Shown: positions 49,690 to 62,151 of the stretch, one piece after another
How the letters are laid out: every line of letters begins with the position of its first letter
How positions within the stretch are numbered: position 1 is the stretch's first letter
DNA from: Heterobilharzia americana
Taxonomy: Eukaryota > Platyhelminthes > Trematoda > Strigeidida > Schistosomatidae
Assembly: GCA_944470555.2 (NCBI GenBank)
Contig: OX104127.1
Span: 95,504,708-95,568,707, forward strand
Reading direction: 5' to 3'
DNA length: 64,000 bases
Notes under the pieces: generated by a model
What the model was told of the DNA's origin: nothing
Database searches by the model: none
What the model saw: the letters and a program-made list of their open reading frames with translations, nothing else
Translations under genes and position numbers: made by a program

Positions 49690-50620
49690 AGCTGTAAATT
49701 CGTACTTATAGTTATAATAAAATATACATCCATCAACGGCTAGTGGGTCAAAACATGGTCATCAAGATTGTTTTCAGAGTGACAAGGTAATAATGGCTCA
49801 AAGATCAACACAAAGACATTGAGAGTTGTTTATAGGATTACAAGGTGATAACTGAAAGGTCAGTACAAGGTCATTACAAGTTGATTAGGTAATGATATAT
49901 AAAGTAATAGAACACGTAAGAGAAGCGGGACAGTCATCTAGAAGCTAACATTTGCAAAGTAAGGAAAGAGAGTAAAAATAATAATGTTGCTAAATGAAAT
50001 AAACAAACAAATAAATAAAAGATAAAAGGATCCTAGGGAGATTATGGCCAAAAGGAAACTAGAGATTGGACGGGCCTCTTTTAGATGTATAGATTAGGTT
50101 TGCCAAGACTCCTGTTCTGTTAAGGTGGCTAGTCCGCATTCCCTTTGGAACGTTTGGTTTGACTTTACAAATGTCTTTGAAGGAAGATTCTTGCGGAGGT
50201 GAGGTGACCAGAGTTAAATGGATGGTCAAGAATCGAGCTGTTAATGGCTTCGTACCCTCCTCTAGACAGCCATTCAGGATAGTGCTCGAGATACGTTTGG
50301 ACAGAATACGCTTTGTACGGCCTATGTAACCAGCTCCACAAGAGCAGGTGAATTCGTGGACAAACGTACAGGTGGCCTAAAGCGGTAGATTATCGTTTAC
50401 ATACCCTCGATTTAGTTGCTGACCACAGAAAACAATCCGAAATTACTCAGAAAAAACCTTCTTCATTGCTATACACAATTAATTCTTGAGTTTCTCTACC
50501 GTAGTTTCCTTTCTAAATCCATCTTATCTGCCGATGGTCGGGTAGGCAGTTGTCATTATAAACCTAAATACAACAAATTTAGCTTATTGCCTCACAAGGC
50601 TACTAAGTTAATTACGGCCT
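49690..50620 (-). mobile_element. Penelope-like element, 3' part with GIY-YIG endonuclease
   Basis: The minus strand at about 50360-50280 reads HEFTCSCGAGYIGRTKRILS, then KRISS. The C-x-C followed by YIGRT is the hallmark of PLE GIY-YIG endonucleases (pattern FTCSCGxxYIGRTxRxLxxR). Right of this, 50420-50610 parallels 59670-59900 of the other copy. To the left, 49690-50150 matches 59130-59430 as shared 3' sequence. Frame breaks follow the motif and no RT core is visible. Confidence 0.82.
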
Positions 50621-51377
50621 AAATATCTGTCTCTTGAAGCACAACAATAATGACCGAGATGCATTTTAATATGACATTAAGATCGAAAGGCAAGTTTTTA
50701 ATTTACTCAGACCAATACTCACAAAGGGTAAATTTTTTTCTGTTCAATAATTTAAAAAACCTAAATAGGTTATTTATAGCCACCCTCAGCCTACAGGTCG
50801 TAAAGTGGGAGAACTTCCAAACAATACAATTTACTGTACAACACGTCCCGTTTAGAAACTTGTTTCCATGATTCACCAATGTAGTACAAAGATGGAGCTT
50901 TTCCAATAAATGTGATTTATTTGCATGATACACTTCAAATAATCTGATCATATGAAGAGTGAAAATAGAATAAAGTCAGACAAATGAATTAAAGAAGTGG
51001 AAGATTTGTAAATAAAAGGATAATCCAGGGAAACAATCTGTTTTGGTATCAACCTTGATACCGAAATGAGATAAGGATTAGTGTAATGAACAGATTGCAT
51101 TCATGTATGCTTTGTAGTCTGTACTGAGTCGTTTCTGTCGGTTAAACTAACGCTGATAACGGAAATCTGTCCAAAATGACATAAATTTTTGCTAGCAAAT
51201 GGAAGTTAGTTGATGCGTTACCTTTATTGTATCACATTTCTAACCGCTACATCATTTTTCACATCACTTCGTAGATTACGACCCCATTCTTATGCATCAT
51301 GCTACTTTTATTCTTACTAGACCTTCCTTTTTAATTTTACTGAATCCAACAAAATTTTAACACTTTTATTTATTTCA

Positions 51378-51740
51378 AGTAGGTATTCATCATGGACTGA
51401 CATAAGTTAGAGGAACATTGGAAACATGGGAGCACTGGACAGCTGTTTTTTCATAGTGTGGGACTCCTTGGCAGTGCGCACCCGTGGCCCCATCCCACCA
51501 GGGACCGAACCCAGGACCTTCGGGTTCCGTGGCCAGCACGTTACCATTGATCCACTGGGTCGGAATCCAGTGGTCCATATTTCCAACTTCTATCGGTTCA
51601 CGACTTAGCCCGACCATCACCCACTATTATCACTGAGTATTTGTCCTCACCTCCAACAAGTTTGCCCCACCGGTCATGACTTCTCACTGAAATGTCAGGA
51701 ATCACCTTTCAAAGCTAGTGACCAATGAGCACTAGATTAA
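51378..51740 (-). repeat. tRNA-like SINE, near full length
   Basis: The 3' end at the left (catcatggactgacataagt), a ribozyme-like segment at 51431-51480 (outer stem GCACTG/CAGTGC intact; core CCAAGGA; GAAA region mutated to a run of A), B-box complement gaccgaacccaggac (about 51501), the tatcggttcacgacttag block, and the 5' end caatgagcact (about 51730). Confidence 0.8.
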
Positions 51741-52479
51741 TTCAAATTATTGCCTTATTACTGGTCTATACATTTAGAAACTACTCGTATGATAAAACGA
51801 ATAAACATCTCCACTAGTGCAGTTACCTTGGTACTAGGTCTCACTCTATAAAACATAAACAAAACTAGTGCATCTTTGGTATTTTTTTCAACTTATATCT
51901 TCAAAAAGACTAGAACTTGTTGACTAGTCTCTTGAATAGGGTTTGTTGAAGTAGTTGCTGTTCCGATAAAATTTGTGCCTTAGAAACTCGGAAGGATAAA
52001 AAGTGATGCTACAAGCTTATTTCAACCAGACTTCAATTTCACACTGTACTCGAAACAGCCTTTCATTGTAGAATAAATGTAGACATGGACAAATCAGTTC
52101 CCTAATCGGTAATTTCAATGGTACATGATACAATGTTACATTTCAGCTTTTCTGAGCTGAAATGTTAGTATCAGTATTATAATTAGTGTTATCAATATCA
52201 GTATTATTTACTGAATGAAGTAGAAACACTGATTTTCCAGTTCCTGTGAAAAATTGAACCTATACTGGAATAGTGACACGAAGTGTCACTGTCTCTGTTG
52301 TTTACAACATGCAAATCATAATGATAATAACAGTAATAGCAATAATAATAATTCATACATTATAATGACTAGGTGCTGTCTCAACTATCAAATGGACTAA
52401 CTACTTCAAATAATAATAATAAAATCTTTCATTACAAATTATTGTTATTTTGCCTTGAATAAATCAAATCAAGATATTT

Positions 52480-52960
52480 ACTAGTGTACTGAACCTGAAC
52501 CTTTGACAGATGCAAAATATATACAAGCGTTCTGAGACTCAAAACGCTCAGAATACTCCACATTTGTCAACGTTATCAACTAACAGGACTACTTCATCTG
52601 TATACTCCAAGCCGACCTAATGATTAACCTGTAGTAAGTCAATCCTTGAGAAATCAGGGATGGGTACTTATGACCACATCTGTCATTGGTTCCATAACAA
52701 GATTAAATAAAATTAACGCTACTATACATCTGCAATGGATAGCATCTTTGTAAGCCCTTACATATTGGATGGGTTAGAGTGGAGAACCTTGATTAGCTTT
52801 ATATACTTGCTTGATACTACATTCACATTCAGACATTACCACAATACCTTTGGATCGATAGAATCAAATACCACCTTCAAGTTGTGAATTGTGGTGAATT
52901 TCGGGTGTCGTTAAGTATTCTTTTGTAGTGAATGCTGTTGAAGGATGAAATTCTGATTGG
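52480..52960 (-). mobile_element. CR1-like EN-RT retrotransposon, decayed RT fragment
   Basis: The minus strand reads HNLKVVFDSIDPKVLW (about 52885), then SSKYIKLIKVLHSNPSNM, LFNLVMEPMTDVVISTHP (about 52690) and LEYTDEVVLLVDNVDKCG (about 52600). The parent pattern is VVFLDLKAAFDSVDREVLWQ, PQKYINLIKALYSNT, then LEYADDIVLFGEDADKM. The YADD box is YTDE, so a catalytic Asp is lost. Stops occur throughout. Confidence 0.7.
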
Positions 52961-53603
52961 TACTCCCTTGTCAAACTGTAAAATATACCTGATTTTCTCA
53001 AATTTATTGTTGCTGAGCTTCAACCATAAATTAAATAAATTTGAGTGCTGAAATCCTTTATATCACCCCGGTCCGTTTATGATTATTACAAATGTACTTC
53101 TTTTAATATGGAAAACATTGGTCGACTATTCAGACTGGTCTAATAAAACTATTTCTGATTCGTACATCTCAGCCAGAGCTTCACTCAACCCAACAATTTC
53201 TGATCACCAAAGTGAAGGACTTTCAGAAACAAATCGTCGGCTTCTACTGCTGTGCATCATTTCTCATCTTCACTGAGAGTTGTGGTATTAATATCTACAT
53301 TTAATTCATACTATGACTGAATGTTGGGAAACTGATCCCTTGAAATCTTATTAATTTATTCCAGATAACTTGTCTCATCCATATTACCTAATCCTTTGAT
53401 CGTTTATTAACTCTACTACATTTTAATCCCTTTGTAATAATATGCACCTAATCAACGATTTAAGAATCCTACGAAACTCTTTTTGTTGTTATTCAACCTT
53501 TACGTCATCAACTATCAACATTATTATCACTATAACCACCATTATTGTTATTTCAACTTCCCATTATTTAAGTGTAATCTTCCTCACAGATTTCAGTCTT
53601 TAA

Positions 53604-53607
<4 letters not shown>

Positions 53608-53674
<67 letters not shown>
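53608..53674. repeat. (TA)n microsatellite, about 66 bp
   Basis: An uninterrupted TA run in an intron. Confidence 0.98.
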
Positions 53675-53676
<2 letters not shown>

Positions 53677-55117
53677 CAGCTTGAGAATAAATTAGTTGAA
53701 AAGAGTCCTCTCCGTTGAATATCTTTCTTTTGATAATTTAAGAAACAAAGATGACGGGGATCTGCTGGATGGGCTTGATTTTATAGTTGAAAGTGTGCTA
53801 GCTCCCTGCTAACCATATCATATAAGTTGGTATATTCTGGAATCACCGGGAGAAAACGGTGGATTGGTTTTATATTACCAGAAAGTGCAAGAAACATCCG
53901 ACTGAAACCAAAGTTACCTAATGTTTTTACGTCGTTCCTTTTTTTAGAGTTGCTTTCATATTTCAATAACCTTATCGCCTACGATGGAAATTCATAGTGC
54001 AAAGGATTATCTAATGTCGGTGGTTATGCATTACTACCCCTAACCTGGTTATGGCACCCTGTTCGCATTTCAAGCAACTAGCAGATAATATTGATTAATG
54101 AATTGTTAATCATTATTTATTAATACTTACTAAATTATATTTGTATATGCATATCTGTCTGGCTGGCAGATATTGTGACTAATACCGAAGCGCATTTAGA
54201 CATCAAAACACAAACAGTAACGGGAGGTTAATATTGTTTGTTTTCTGCTACGTTAAATTATACACACGTATCATTCTCGATAGCCTAATTTGGCAATGAT
54301 AAGTGTTTTATGTTTTTTCTATATCTCTTCCCTCCCCTTACTAACTGAAGTACTTTCTCAAGGTCAGTCGTGTCACACAGCATCCCTGAGACAGACAAAG
54401 CTCCGAAATGCTTTATTATACTAATGCGTACTTGTATGAGTCACTTTTACTGGGTAGCTTACCTGGCAAAAGGCAGGGTGGTTGTGGAAACAAATACTTA
54501 TTCCTAATACTAATATTAGTTTATGTAGTCTAGTCTAATCATATGGTGCACTAGCATAACACACTTCAGAAAATGCACTTTAGAAAAAGTGTAACTACAT
54601 CTCTTCAATCTTGTTAGCATAGCTGCATTCAATAGCAAATTGGAATACGTTATTTGCTGATTTTCAGGCATCTGGTATTTTAGCAAATACAGTAGTATAA
54701 GACAACTGAGGCTCTCTCTTGAATGAACTATTTTTACAAGATAGACATTAAGCTTACTAGTTTCAGGTGCATATCACACATTAGCTGTATTTGTTCTGAA
54801 CTCACAGTCAGTCAATTTCAATTTAGACGATAGGCTTTCAAGTATGAGTTATTAGCTTTATTCTCCTTGATACAAGCAACTGATCAGTGTGAAATATATT
54901 CATAGCTCCAACACAATTTTCTTATCTTAATATGAAAGATTTCAGCAATCGTGTTCAATCACCTTCATTACACATGTATTATATGTCAAATCCCTTCCTA
55001 ATAATTGCTCTATTTACATAATTTTGTTATAGCCTCTTTGTCTCACACTGATAACCTTACTTTTAAGCTGAACTTCTACAAATAAACATGTTAATTTTTA
55101 ACTCTTTGAAATCTGTT

Positions 55118-55480
55118 TTGATGTTATTTGCTTGGTGGTGGCTAGCAATAAAATCCAGGAGGTGTGTTTCGTCCTATCTGAGACTTGTCAGTAAGGTGTG
55201 CATACATCTCAGTGAGTGATGTGATGAGGTTCCTGTTACGACGAAAACGCAGCACCTGTCGCTTCGAACACCAAAACATTATCTACTAGGCTACTGAGAC
55301 ACGACAGCCACCTTGTGTGCAATGGTTGTCATTTGTTACTTTTTATTGATGTTTTGTAATCCCCTGTTGATTTTTATAATTGACCGGAATCATCAGTTTG
55401 TCCTGACATCCCTCAGGTTTCATTTTGATGTTGTTTGCTTGATGGAGCCTAACTGGTGGATTCTAGGATGCAAATTTCAT
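55118..55480 (-). repeat. Smα-type hammerhead SINE, one unit plus partial second
   Basis: On the minus strand: the tail of a ribozyme site (about 55470-55445, catcctagaatccacc), a full unit with a tRNA-like part (cagtagcctagtagataatg), then a hammerhead region at 55150-55205 (ttactgacaagtctcagat, then aggacgaaacacacctcctg) and the start of another unit (ggattttattgctagcc). GACGAAAC is intact but CUGAUGAG reads CTGACAAG. Two cleavage-site regions about 300 bp apart fit the Smα tandem plan. Confidence 0.75.
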
Positions 55481-55829
55481 CCTCCACGTCACAATGACAA
55501 CTAAATTTACGGAACACAAGGCTGGAAAATTTTCAACAAATTTTCTTTATATATGTTTGTAAAGAAAAAGGAAATTTGATGCACATAGATAGAATTGTTA
55601 GATATCTGCAACTTATTCTGAACAAATCCAAAAATTGTTTTAGAATTGACTTCATTGGCACTTCCTTCTGAATATTCTTCTCACAGCCAAATCGATACAT
55701 TCTACGTTGCTGTAAATAAAACCTCATAGTATGACCCTGTCAGGTCACATTCTATTGAGTTTTCCGTTTTCTCCATGCTTTTGTTTCACTTTATTGTTTC
55801 TTTCGCCCTATTTGTTTTTTTTTTTGTAG

Positions 55830-55989
55830 TCATTGCTGCAAACAACTTGAAATGGACAACATCGGGAACATTTAAACCTTTTATTGAAGTGGTATTATTT
55901 GGCCCATTGTTAAGTGAGAAAAAGCACAAGTTTACAACTAAATCAAAGAATAATGTGTGGTCACCCGTTTTCAACGAGACATTTACGTT
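55830..55989 (+). CDS. unc-13: unc-13 exon m: C2C domain
   Basis: 160 bases; the first two (TC) finish Ile and the last two (TT) start Phe. It reads [40 protein letters not shown], then [12 protein letters not shown]. The family pattern is [21 protein letters not shown], then [23 protein letters not shown]. The donor is taken at gtatgt (55990). An upstream GT at 55987 is in the same phase but a poorer site and would drop one residue; the later one matches family length. The acceptor is tttttgtag. Confidence 0.96.
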
Positions 55990-57654
55990 GTATGTCTATT
56001 ATATTAACACTGTTGTTTTCGCATGCACACATATTTATGTGTTTTTTCGTTACAAAGTCTTCAGCAGCACGAAATAAAACTTCCTTCAGCGATAAATACA
56101 GTCATGAGATATTTTGATATGATGCATAGTCAGATGTGCATATTCTTGGAACTAACAATGGTTTTTCGAGCAACTTAACTATCGATGCTGTTAGAAACTT
56201 GCCTAATTCTTGACTAGTCAACAAAGGGTTGTTTATTTTAGAATTCTAAAAGGAGTGTTGTCTTACGACAGTTTCCATCTTTTCATCACTAGTAGAAAGA
56301 CAGACCTGGTTGAAGGGATTCTCGATTACTTTCGAAACCCAAACAGCATTTCAACTAGTTCAGCCATCCCTGTTAGACTACAGCACTGTCATTGCTGGCA
56401 GGAAACCAGTTAGAAATTTTTTAAGTCACTTTACGTTTGCTACAACTTAAACAATGCCACTTGAAGTAGAAAGGTCAATAAATACCATCGTTCTCTTTCG
56501 CTTATATTTGGATTATGGACAGCTAAAGTAGCCAGTAAGTGTTAGGCATATGGCTCTTTAAACTATTTTCAGTTCTTTGTTCCAATTTCTGTCCCTTAAT
56601 TAAAATGTTTATACCTTTTCCTGTATGACGACGTCAGAAACTGTTTCCGCTTTCAAACCTTCACTTCAAAGATGGCCAGCTACTACCCAACTCTTGATAG
56701 CCTCCTACTCATTGACTTTCTCCAAATTATTGTTATTCAGTTTTCTTTGTTAGTTTGCGTGCCAGTCTCTTGTTGTTGATATTTCGTTATGTTTTTCGCA
56801 ACGAGTCGTCTCTAAATCAAAAATTGATTTGTCTAATACTTATTGCCATTCTACCGATTTGCTTGTTTCATTAGTTTGTTAGTTGTAATAAAATATGATT
56901 GACAGTAATAGATTATTTCTAAGACTTCTCTTCAAGCTAAGAATTACAATCTCAACTTTAAGATTTATTCATGGATATAATTTCACTGTGCTGTAATTTC
57001 ATCATCAGTATGTGTGTAGTCAATGTTGAAGAAGCCACCTTATATACTTACGAAGCATTTACTATAAAAAAAACCAAAATATCGAAGGGATGAGACAATT
57101 TTTACTTTTTTTCGTCTCAAGGTATTAGCTCTCTGATATCTCAGCAACTACCTTACGACAAATAGATCATAAAATTTTTATATTATTAGGATTCAATAGA
57201 TAGAAGGGGTGCCTTTCTTTTCGTATGTGTTGACACAAATGCTTGAGTAATCAAAACAGAGGGTTTTATATCTACAATATTTTCTAAGAATAAAAATAAT
57301 AGTCAGTTGCCGGAGACGAACATATCTGTACAAACCTGCAGCTGTCTTTTCAGTAGAGAATCACTAATCGATCCCCACAAGCAACTACTCGGAATATAAG
57401 TTTTCCAACGTTCTAGCTGTACATTTTTCTTACACATCTGACACTCATTTTTCTTGCGTTTATTTTTTCTATACATCCCCATTACACTGCTAACTTCATC
57501 TGTCAGAGACTATTCTGTTAACTCCTTTCATTCCTACCTCTTGTTATTTGTGATTCGAGTGTATTTTTTTTACTTTTAGAATGATAATAATCCAAAAGTA
57601 GAAATTTTCTGGAATTGAATTGCATACGTGACATCACTTGATTTTATGATAGTT

Positions 57655-57740
57655 CTTTTCATAGATTGATGTCAGCTGGTGAACCAATGAAAAACTGAAC
57701 AGCTTATTCATCTTAGTTTTTGGCTTCTCAAAGTTAAGTA
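57655..57740 (-). repeat. decayed SINE 3' fragment
   Basis: tgatgtcagctggtgaacca and acagcttattcatcttag resemble the 3' part of the tRNA-like SINE (tgacatcagttgg, acagctgtttcgtcctag). Heavily diverged. Confidence 0.4.
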
Positions 57741-58144
57741 CCGATAACCAGGTCAGTAGTGGAAATGAATGCCAACCAAAGATATTTCAAACTGCCTGAA
57801 GTTGTGAAATATGGCTGATTGAACTCCAAATTAGTGGTCACATGGTGCCTATGAGGCTGGAGTATCCTGAAATCGATTCTGTTTATGGTTCAGGCTAATT
57901 ACCTTTGATTAGTCTTTAACCGAGATAAACTGACTGCTGAGTAATTTTCAATATTAACCTTTTCACTTGGAGTCATTTCATGATGGAAACCAACATAATA
58001 ATAATTTTATTCAAAAGTAGTGGTTAACGTTTGATATTTTAGTCACAAATGTTTGTTGTGTTGGTTTATAAAGCCTAATTACTCTCGGTATTTCATGTTC
58101 ACTTTATACACTTAACTATGAGTGGATTTTACAAATTATATTAT

Positions 58145-58768
58145 TACTTGTCTTTTGGATTCTAGTGGAACATAGGGCTTCACTAGCACGTCTCCATTTC
58201 ACTCCCTTCTCTGCAGTCTTTTCAACCTGGCTCCACCACTACCCACAAGCTTTCATTTCTTCCTCACATGATCTCCTCCATATGGTCACTCTGGGACGCC
58301 CAACTCGTCGTTTCCCATTTGAGTTCCACTCAAGGGCCTGGCCTGGCGCATGATGTCTCAAGTGGTCCCCTCAGTGATGCCCAACCCAATACATCTCCAC
58401 TTTCTTCTGCATATTTGTTGTGTGATAAGTTCTTGGTTTGTTCGTTGCCAGGCCAGAGTGAGATCCTCGTTACTTATTCTTTTTGACCATCTGGTGTTCA
58501 GTATCGAGTGAGCGTAGATGACAGCTGTTGATGTATGTCTGTAGTTTGTTGGGAATGTTTTTTGTAACGCGCCAAGTCTCTGAACCACCAGATAGAAGCA
58601 CTGACTTGACTGACATTAGTGTTGGAAATCCGAATATTGTTCACGCTTTATGCTGAGTGGAGTAGAGTGGAGTGCAGTAGATCTGCACACTGATTTCAGG
58701 TTATCGAAGGCCTGTCTTGCTATCTTTCCGATCCTGGCTTTGACATGCTCATGTTTGCCTGTGCCTGT
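58145..58768 (-). mobile_element. RTE-clade retrotransposon, 5'-truncated (copy 3)
   Basis: Nearly identical to 45700-46350 of copy 2, with the 3' end at the left following an AT-rich stretch and homology stopping abruptly after tgcctgtgcc near 58768. The minus strand holds RT-thumb scraps (QELITQQICRRKWRCIG). The frame is broken. Confidence 0.82.
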
Positions 58769-59099
58769 TCTACCACTTTTGACTGCTTTCTTCCCTATTT
58801 TCTTATCTTTCGTCCTGGTGTGTTCTCGCTTGGTGTGCTGATATGAGGTGTGTCAGCTTGCATCGTTACGCAGTAATGCTAGATCCTACATTTAAATTAT
58901 CTTTCTGTTTTTGTAACGAAACCTCAGGTAGGATGCAGGTGAACCGTTTAGCATTTGCTAAGTTACATCACCGTCGACCCTGATGAGATATACGAGTATG
59001 TGTGAAAGGATGAGTATACTGCGTTGCAGTTCGAAGTAGGATTATGTTGTAAGAAGATTCATGGAAGATTAACAAAAAACTATTCAGCGAAGAAAATGT

Positions 59100-59930
59100 T
59101 TTTTTGGACTAATCATTTTCCAAGGCTGCACAAACGTAATCATGGTTACGACAAAATATATATCCATCAATAGTCATCAAAAACGGCCTATAAAGTCACG
59201 AGGGGAGATAACGGTCGGAAGGTCAACTATAAGGTCATCAAAAATTGCTTGTGGGGTTGCAATAAATAAATAACCAGTGAACAAATAGATGAATAAAATC
59301 TCTTAGGGAGATTACGACCAACGCTTAATTCGAGATTGAATGTGTCTCATTTGAACATAAAGATCAGGCTTGTAACTCTGGATTCCCAAAGCCCATACTG
59401 TTTTAAAGTAGCGGATACTCACTCCCTTCGAAATGTTTGATTTCAGTTTATAAATGACTTTGAAGCAAGACTCTCGTGGAGCAAAGTGGCAAGAGTTGAC
59501 CAAATTCTCAAGAATCGAGCTACTTTTGTACTCTCCTTTAAACACCTATGCAGGATATTGTTTGATCTGCGTTTGAATAGAACACGCTTTGTGCGGCCTA
59601 TGTATCCACCTCCACAATAGCAGATGAATTGGTAGCCCAAAGCGGTGGTTTATTATTTACACACCCTCGATTTAGTTGTCGACTGGAGAAAACAATCCAA
59701 AATTGGGCGGAAAAAGTTTTTTCTACTGCTTTGTCCAATCGATTCTTAAGTATCTCTACCATTATATCTATCTTGAGTCCAACATTCGTAAATACTATCT
59801 TCTTTCGAATGGAAAAGGTTTCTTCTTTGAAATGCATAGGCCTCATGTTCCTCTGAATGAATCCTGAAGGATAATCATTCTTGGTGAATACTCTTCGAGG
59901 TACTTTCACCTCCTCATTTACTGCATCATC
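59100..59930 (-). mobile_element. Penelope-like element, 3' part with GIY-YIG endonuclease
   Basis: The minus strand 59640-59560 reads YQFICYCGGGYIGRTKRVLF, then KRRSNN, a GIY-YIG motif of PLE type. After a frameshift, 59545-59312 reads SSSILENLVNSCHFAPRESC and FKVIYKL. Both blocks are in family order. Further right (59909-59670) lies sequence shared with the PLE at 50420-50610. To the left, 59130-59430 is shared 3' sequence. No RT core; frameshifted. Confidence 0.82.
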
Positions 59931-61733
59931 TGTACAAATTCCTCTAATTATTTTGGATAATGAATGACCGTTTTTGACGACTTTATACTAACCCATTATC
60001 TGTTGGTAGATACATGTTTTGTTGTAACTATGATTACTACTATACAGCCTCGAAAAATGATTTTTCGAAAAGAAACTTTTCTTCACTGAGTAGTATTTTG
60101 TAAATTTTCCATTATCTAATGGGACTATTTCAATGACTCATGAAAGGTTGAACGAAAATGCACAACAGTTCATAATTTTTTGATTTTTTTTCGAAAGCGT
60201 GTGAGAAGGTGAAAAATCCTAAGCTAGGGTCCTCAAAACTATATAAATTAATGACTGGAAGCCTTTGATAACATGGCTGAAAATCGACAGCAATATAACA
60301 AAAATATTCATTCTTTGATGTTTTCAAAGTTCAAGCATCATTTATTCCTCTGCCTGCTCCTCGTACCCTGTTTGTCGATTCCAATGTGGCTATTTTTTAC
60401 CAACTTGTTTTTTGCATCCTGCTATGTAGCGAAGTTACTTGAATTGATGTAGTCTTGCCAGGTTCTATATTGGTTTTTATGTCTGTCATTCAGATCGTTG
60501 GCAGCAGTTCAATATCAGTGTTTTCAGGCGGTCTTTGGAATAGGTTTAAGCACTTCATGAATATCTCTAGCTACTTAGCTAATCGCCGCCTCTTAGGCTG
60601 GAGTACTCACCGCTGTCAAAGATTATTTTAAGCTAATACCGAATTTAATTTCCAGCTGATTTTTATCCATTGTGATGATTGATGTCTCTTGGGATATGGC
60701 TTTTTACATCAATTACTCTTAGTAAGGATTTTGTATCAACTGGTTTCCAGTTGTCTCTAAGTTTCCTAGAACAGTGAAACTTCAGAAATGATCGAATTTG
60801 TCCTACAGCTTGAGAAGTCTCATTCTTGTTATCCGCTTATCAGTTGGGAATATTCAATCTATACTGGTCAATCATTGGGTAGTAACCAGTCTTTTGTAGT
60901 TTCGTCAGACAAGTAGAAGTAAATGACGAAGGACCTGGTAGGAGTGCCTCATAGTGGGAGTCTTCAAGAGGGATTGCCTTCTGAACAACTCTCCATGTGT
61001 GAATTCTCAGATTAATTATCTGAATATTCACTGAATATCATTTTCGGTCTAGGTATGCTTAACCTATTTCCAACTTAGTTGTACTTTAGCTAGTAATTAT
61101 ATTTGAGGTAGATAGGGGTCCCACCTGTTGTTTCATTGTAAATGTTGAATGAGTTTTCTGTATCCTGTTTGCAATGTAATTACTAGGTAATATACCACAA
61201 CTGCACTTAATATTTGATGTAAGGTGGTACAAGAAAATATTTGATAGTTCCTGTTTGACCTATATTTTAAAGTTGCTTGAGTTCATCTGCAGCTTCGGAA
61301 GCAGAGAGATCTGTGTATTGTGCAGAACTTAGTATCTCGGGCAATATAAGTTTTTTGGAGGTTACGCTTTCACGCTGTGGATTCAAACAAGGAGCGACCA
61401 CCTGTAAGTAGCTAGTCTATCAAAGCGAATTCTTGAAGATTTGAAGAATCATCCAACTACTAATGTATCGATTTACTGAGTACTTCTTGCATTTATAAGC
61501 TTAATGGCGTTGTTTCCGCCAATCTGTCCAATACGGGACTAAAATGTATAATGATAAGTGCAGATGTGTTATTGCTTTTGTGATTGATAATCGTACAGAT
61601 GTGTTATTTATAAACATGTTTATGACAAGATTTGTTTTAACTACTTAGTCTAACTGTTTTACAATACTCTATTGATTACCTAATATGATAACACTCACTA
61701 CGTTTTTGTTTTTTCCCTTTGAATTGCCTCTAG

Positions 61734-62151
61734 TTTTCTAAGTGCTGGTTCAGACCCTGAATCGTATGAATTACATATTTGCGCAAAAGACTACTGCTTT
61801 GGTCGAGCAGATCGATTGATTGGTTTGACTGTTTTACAACTTCGAGATTTATCAGCGATTACTGATTTAAATTCCTCCCCTACAATGAATTCAAGTGGTG
61901 CTGTTGGTGGTCGAAATGCTGCAGGCCAAAGTGGAGCATGTGCATGTATTTGTAGTCTAGGGAAAAGACTACATCTTGATGACACTGGATGGACTATACT
62001 ACGTATACTTTCACAAAGGCCTCAAGATGAAATAGCACGTGAATTTGTTCGTCTAAAATCAGAAGTTCGTAGTCCATGTGAAACAGTCGGCAATACGACT
62101 AGTTCTGTCATGGGTAACTCATCGAATGGATCAGTTCCACGCAGCCGATAA
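61734..62151 (+). CDS. unc-13: unc-13 exon n: end of C2C domain and stop codon
   Basis: 418 bases; the first base finishes Phe, then 138 codons and TAA at 62149-62151. It reads [40 protein letters not shown], then a Ser/Gly/Ala/Asn-rich stretch of about 24 residues absent from vertebrate Munc13, then [20 protein letters not shown] and [16 protein letters not shown], and a tail ([19 protein letters not shown]). Family: [53 protein letters not shown]. The acceptor is gcctctag. Confidence 0.97.

Larger units (their letters stand above)
47454..55829 (+). other. unc-13 intron, 47454-55829, contents
   Basis: An 8.4-kb intron. It holds a tRNA-like stretch (47640-47715), a second tRNA-like repeat (48480-48760), a PLE fragment (49690-50620), a SINE (51378-51740), a CR1-like RT relic (52480-52960), a TA run (53608-53674) and an Smα-type unit (55118-55480). 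I see nothing in 47750-48450, 48800-49680, 50650-51370 or 53700-55100. Confidence 0.85.
55990..61733 (+). other. unc-13 intron, 55990-61733, contents
   Basis: A 5.7-kb intron with a SINE scrap (57655-57740), an RTE copy (58145-58768) and a PLE fragment (59100-59930). The segment 60340-61040 has less biased composition and minus-strand open frames (for example 61031-60840), but I cannot match it to a family. I see nothing in 56100-57600. The acceptor is attgcctctag before 61734. Confidence 0.85.

Noticed and set aside
49665..49700. gatgagtcgttctc near the PLE 3' region as a hammerhead core
   Set aside because: The other PLE copy does not keep the motif (gactaatcattttcc), and no GAAA follows at the right distance.
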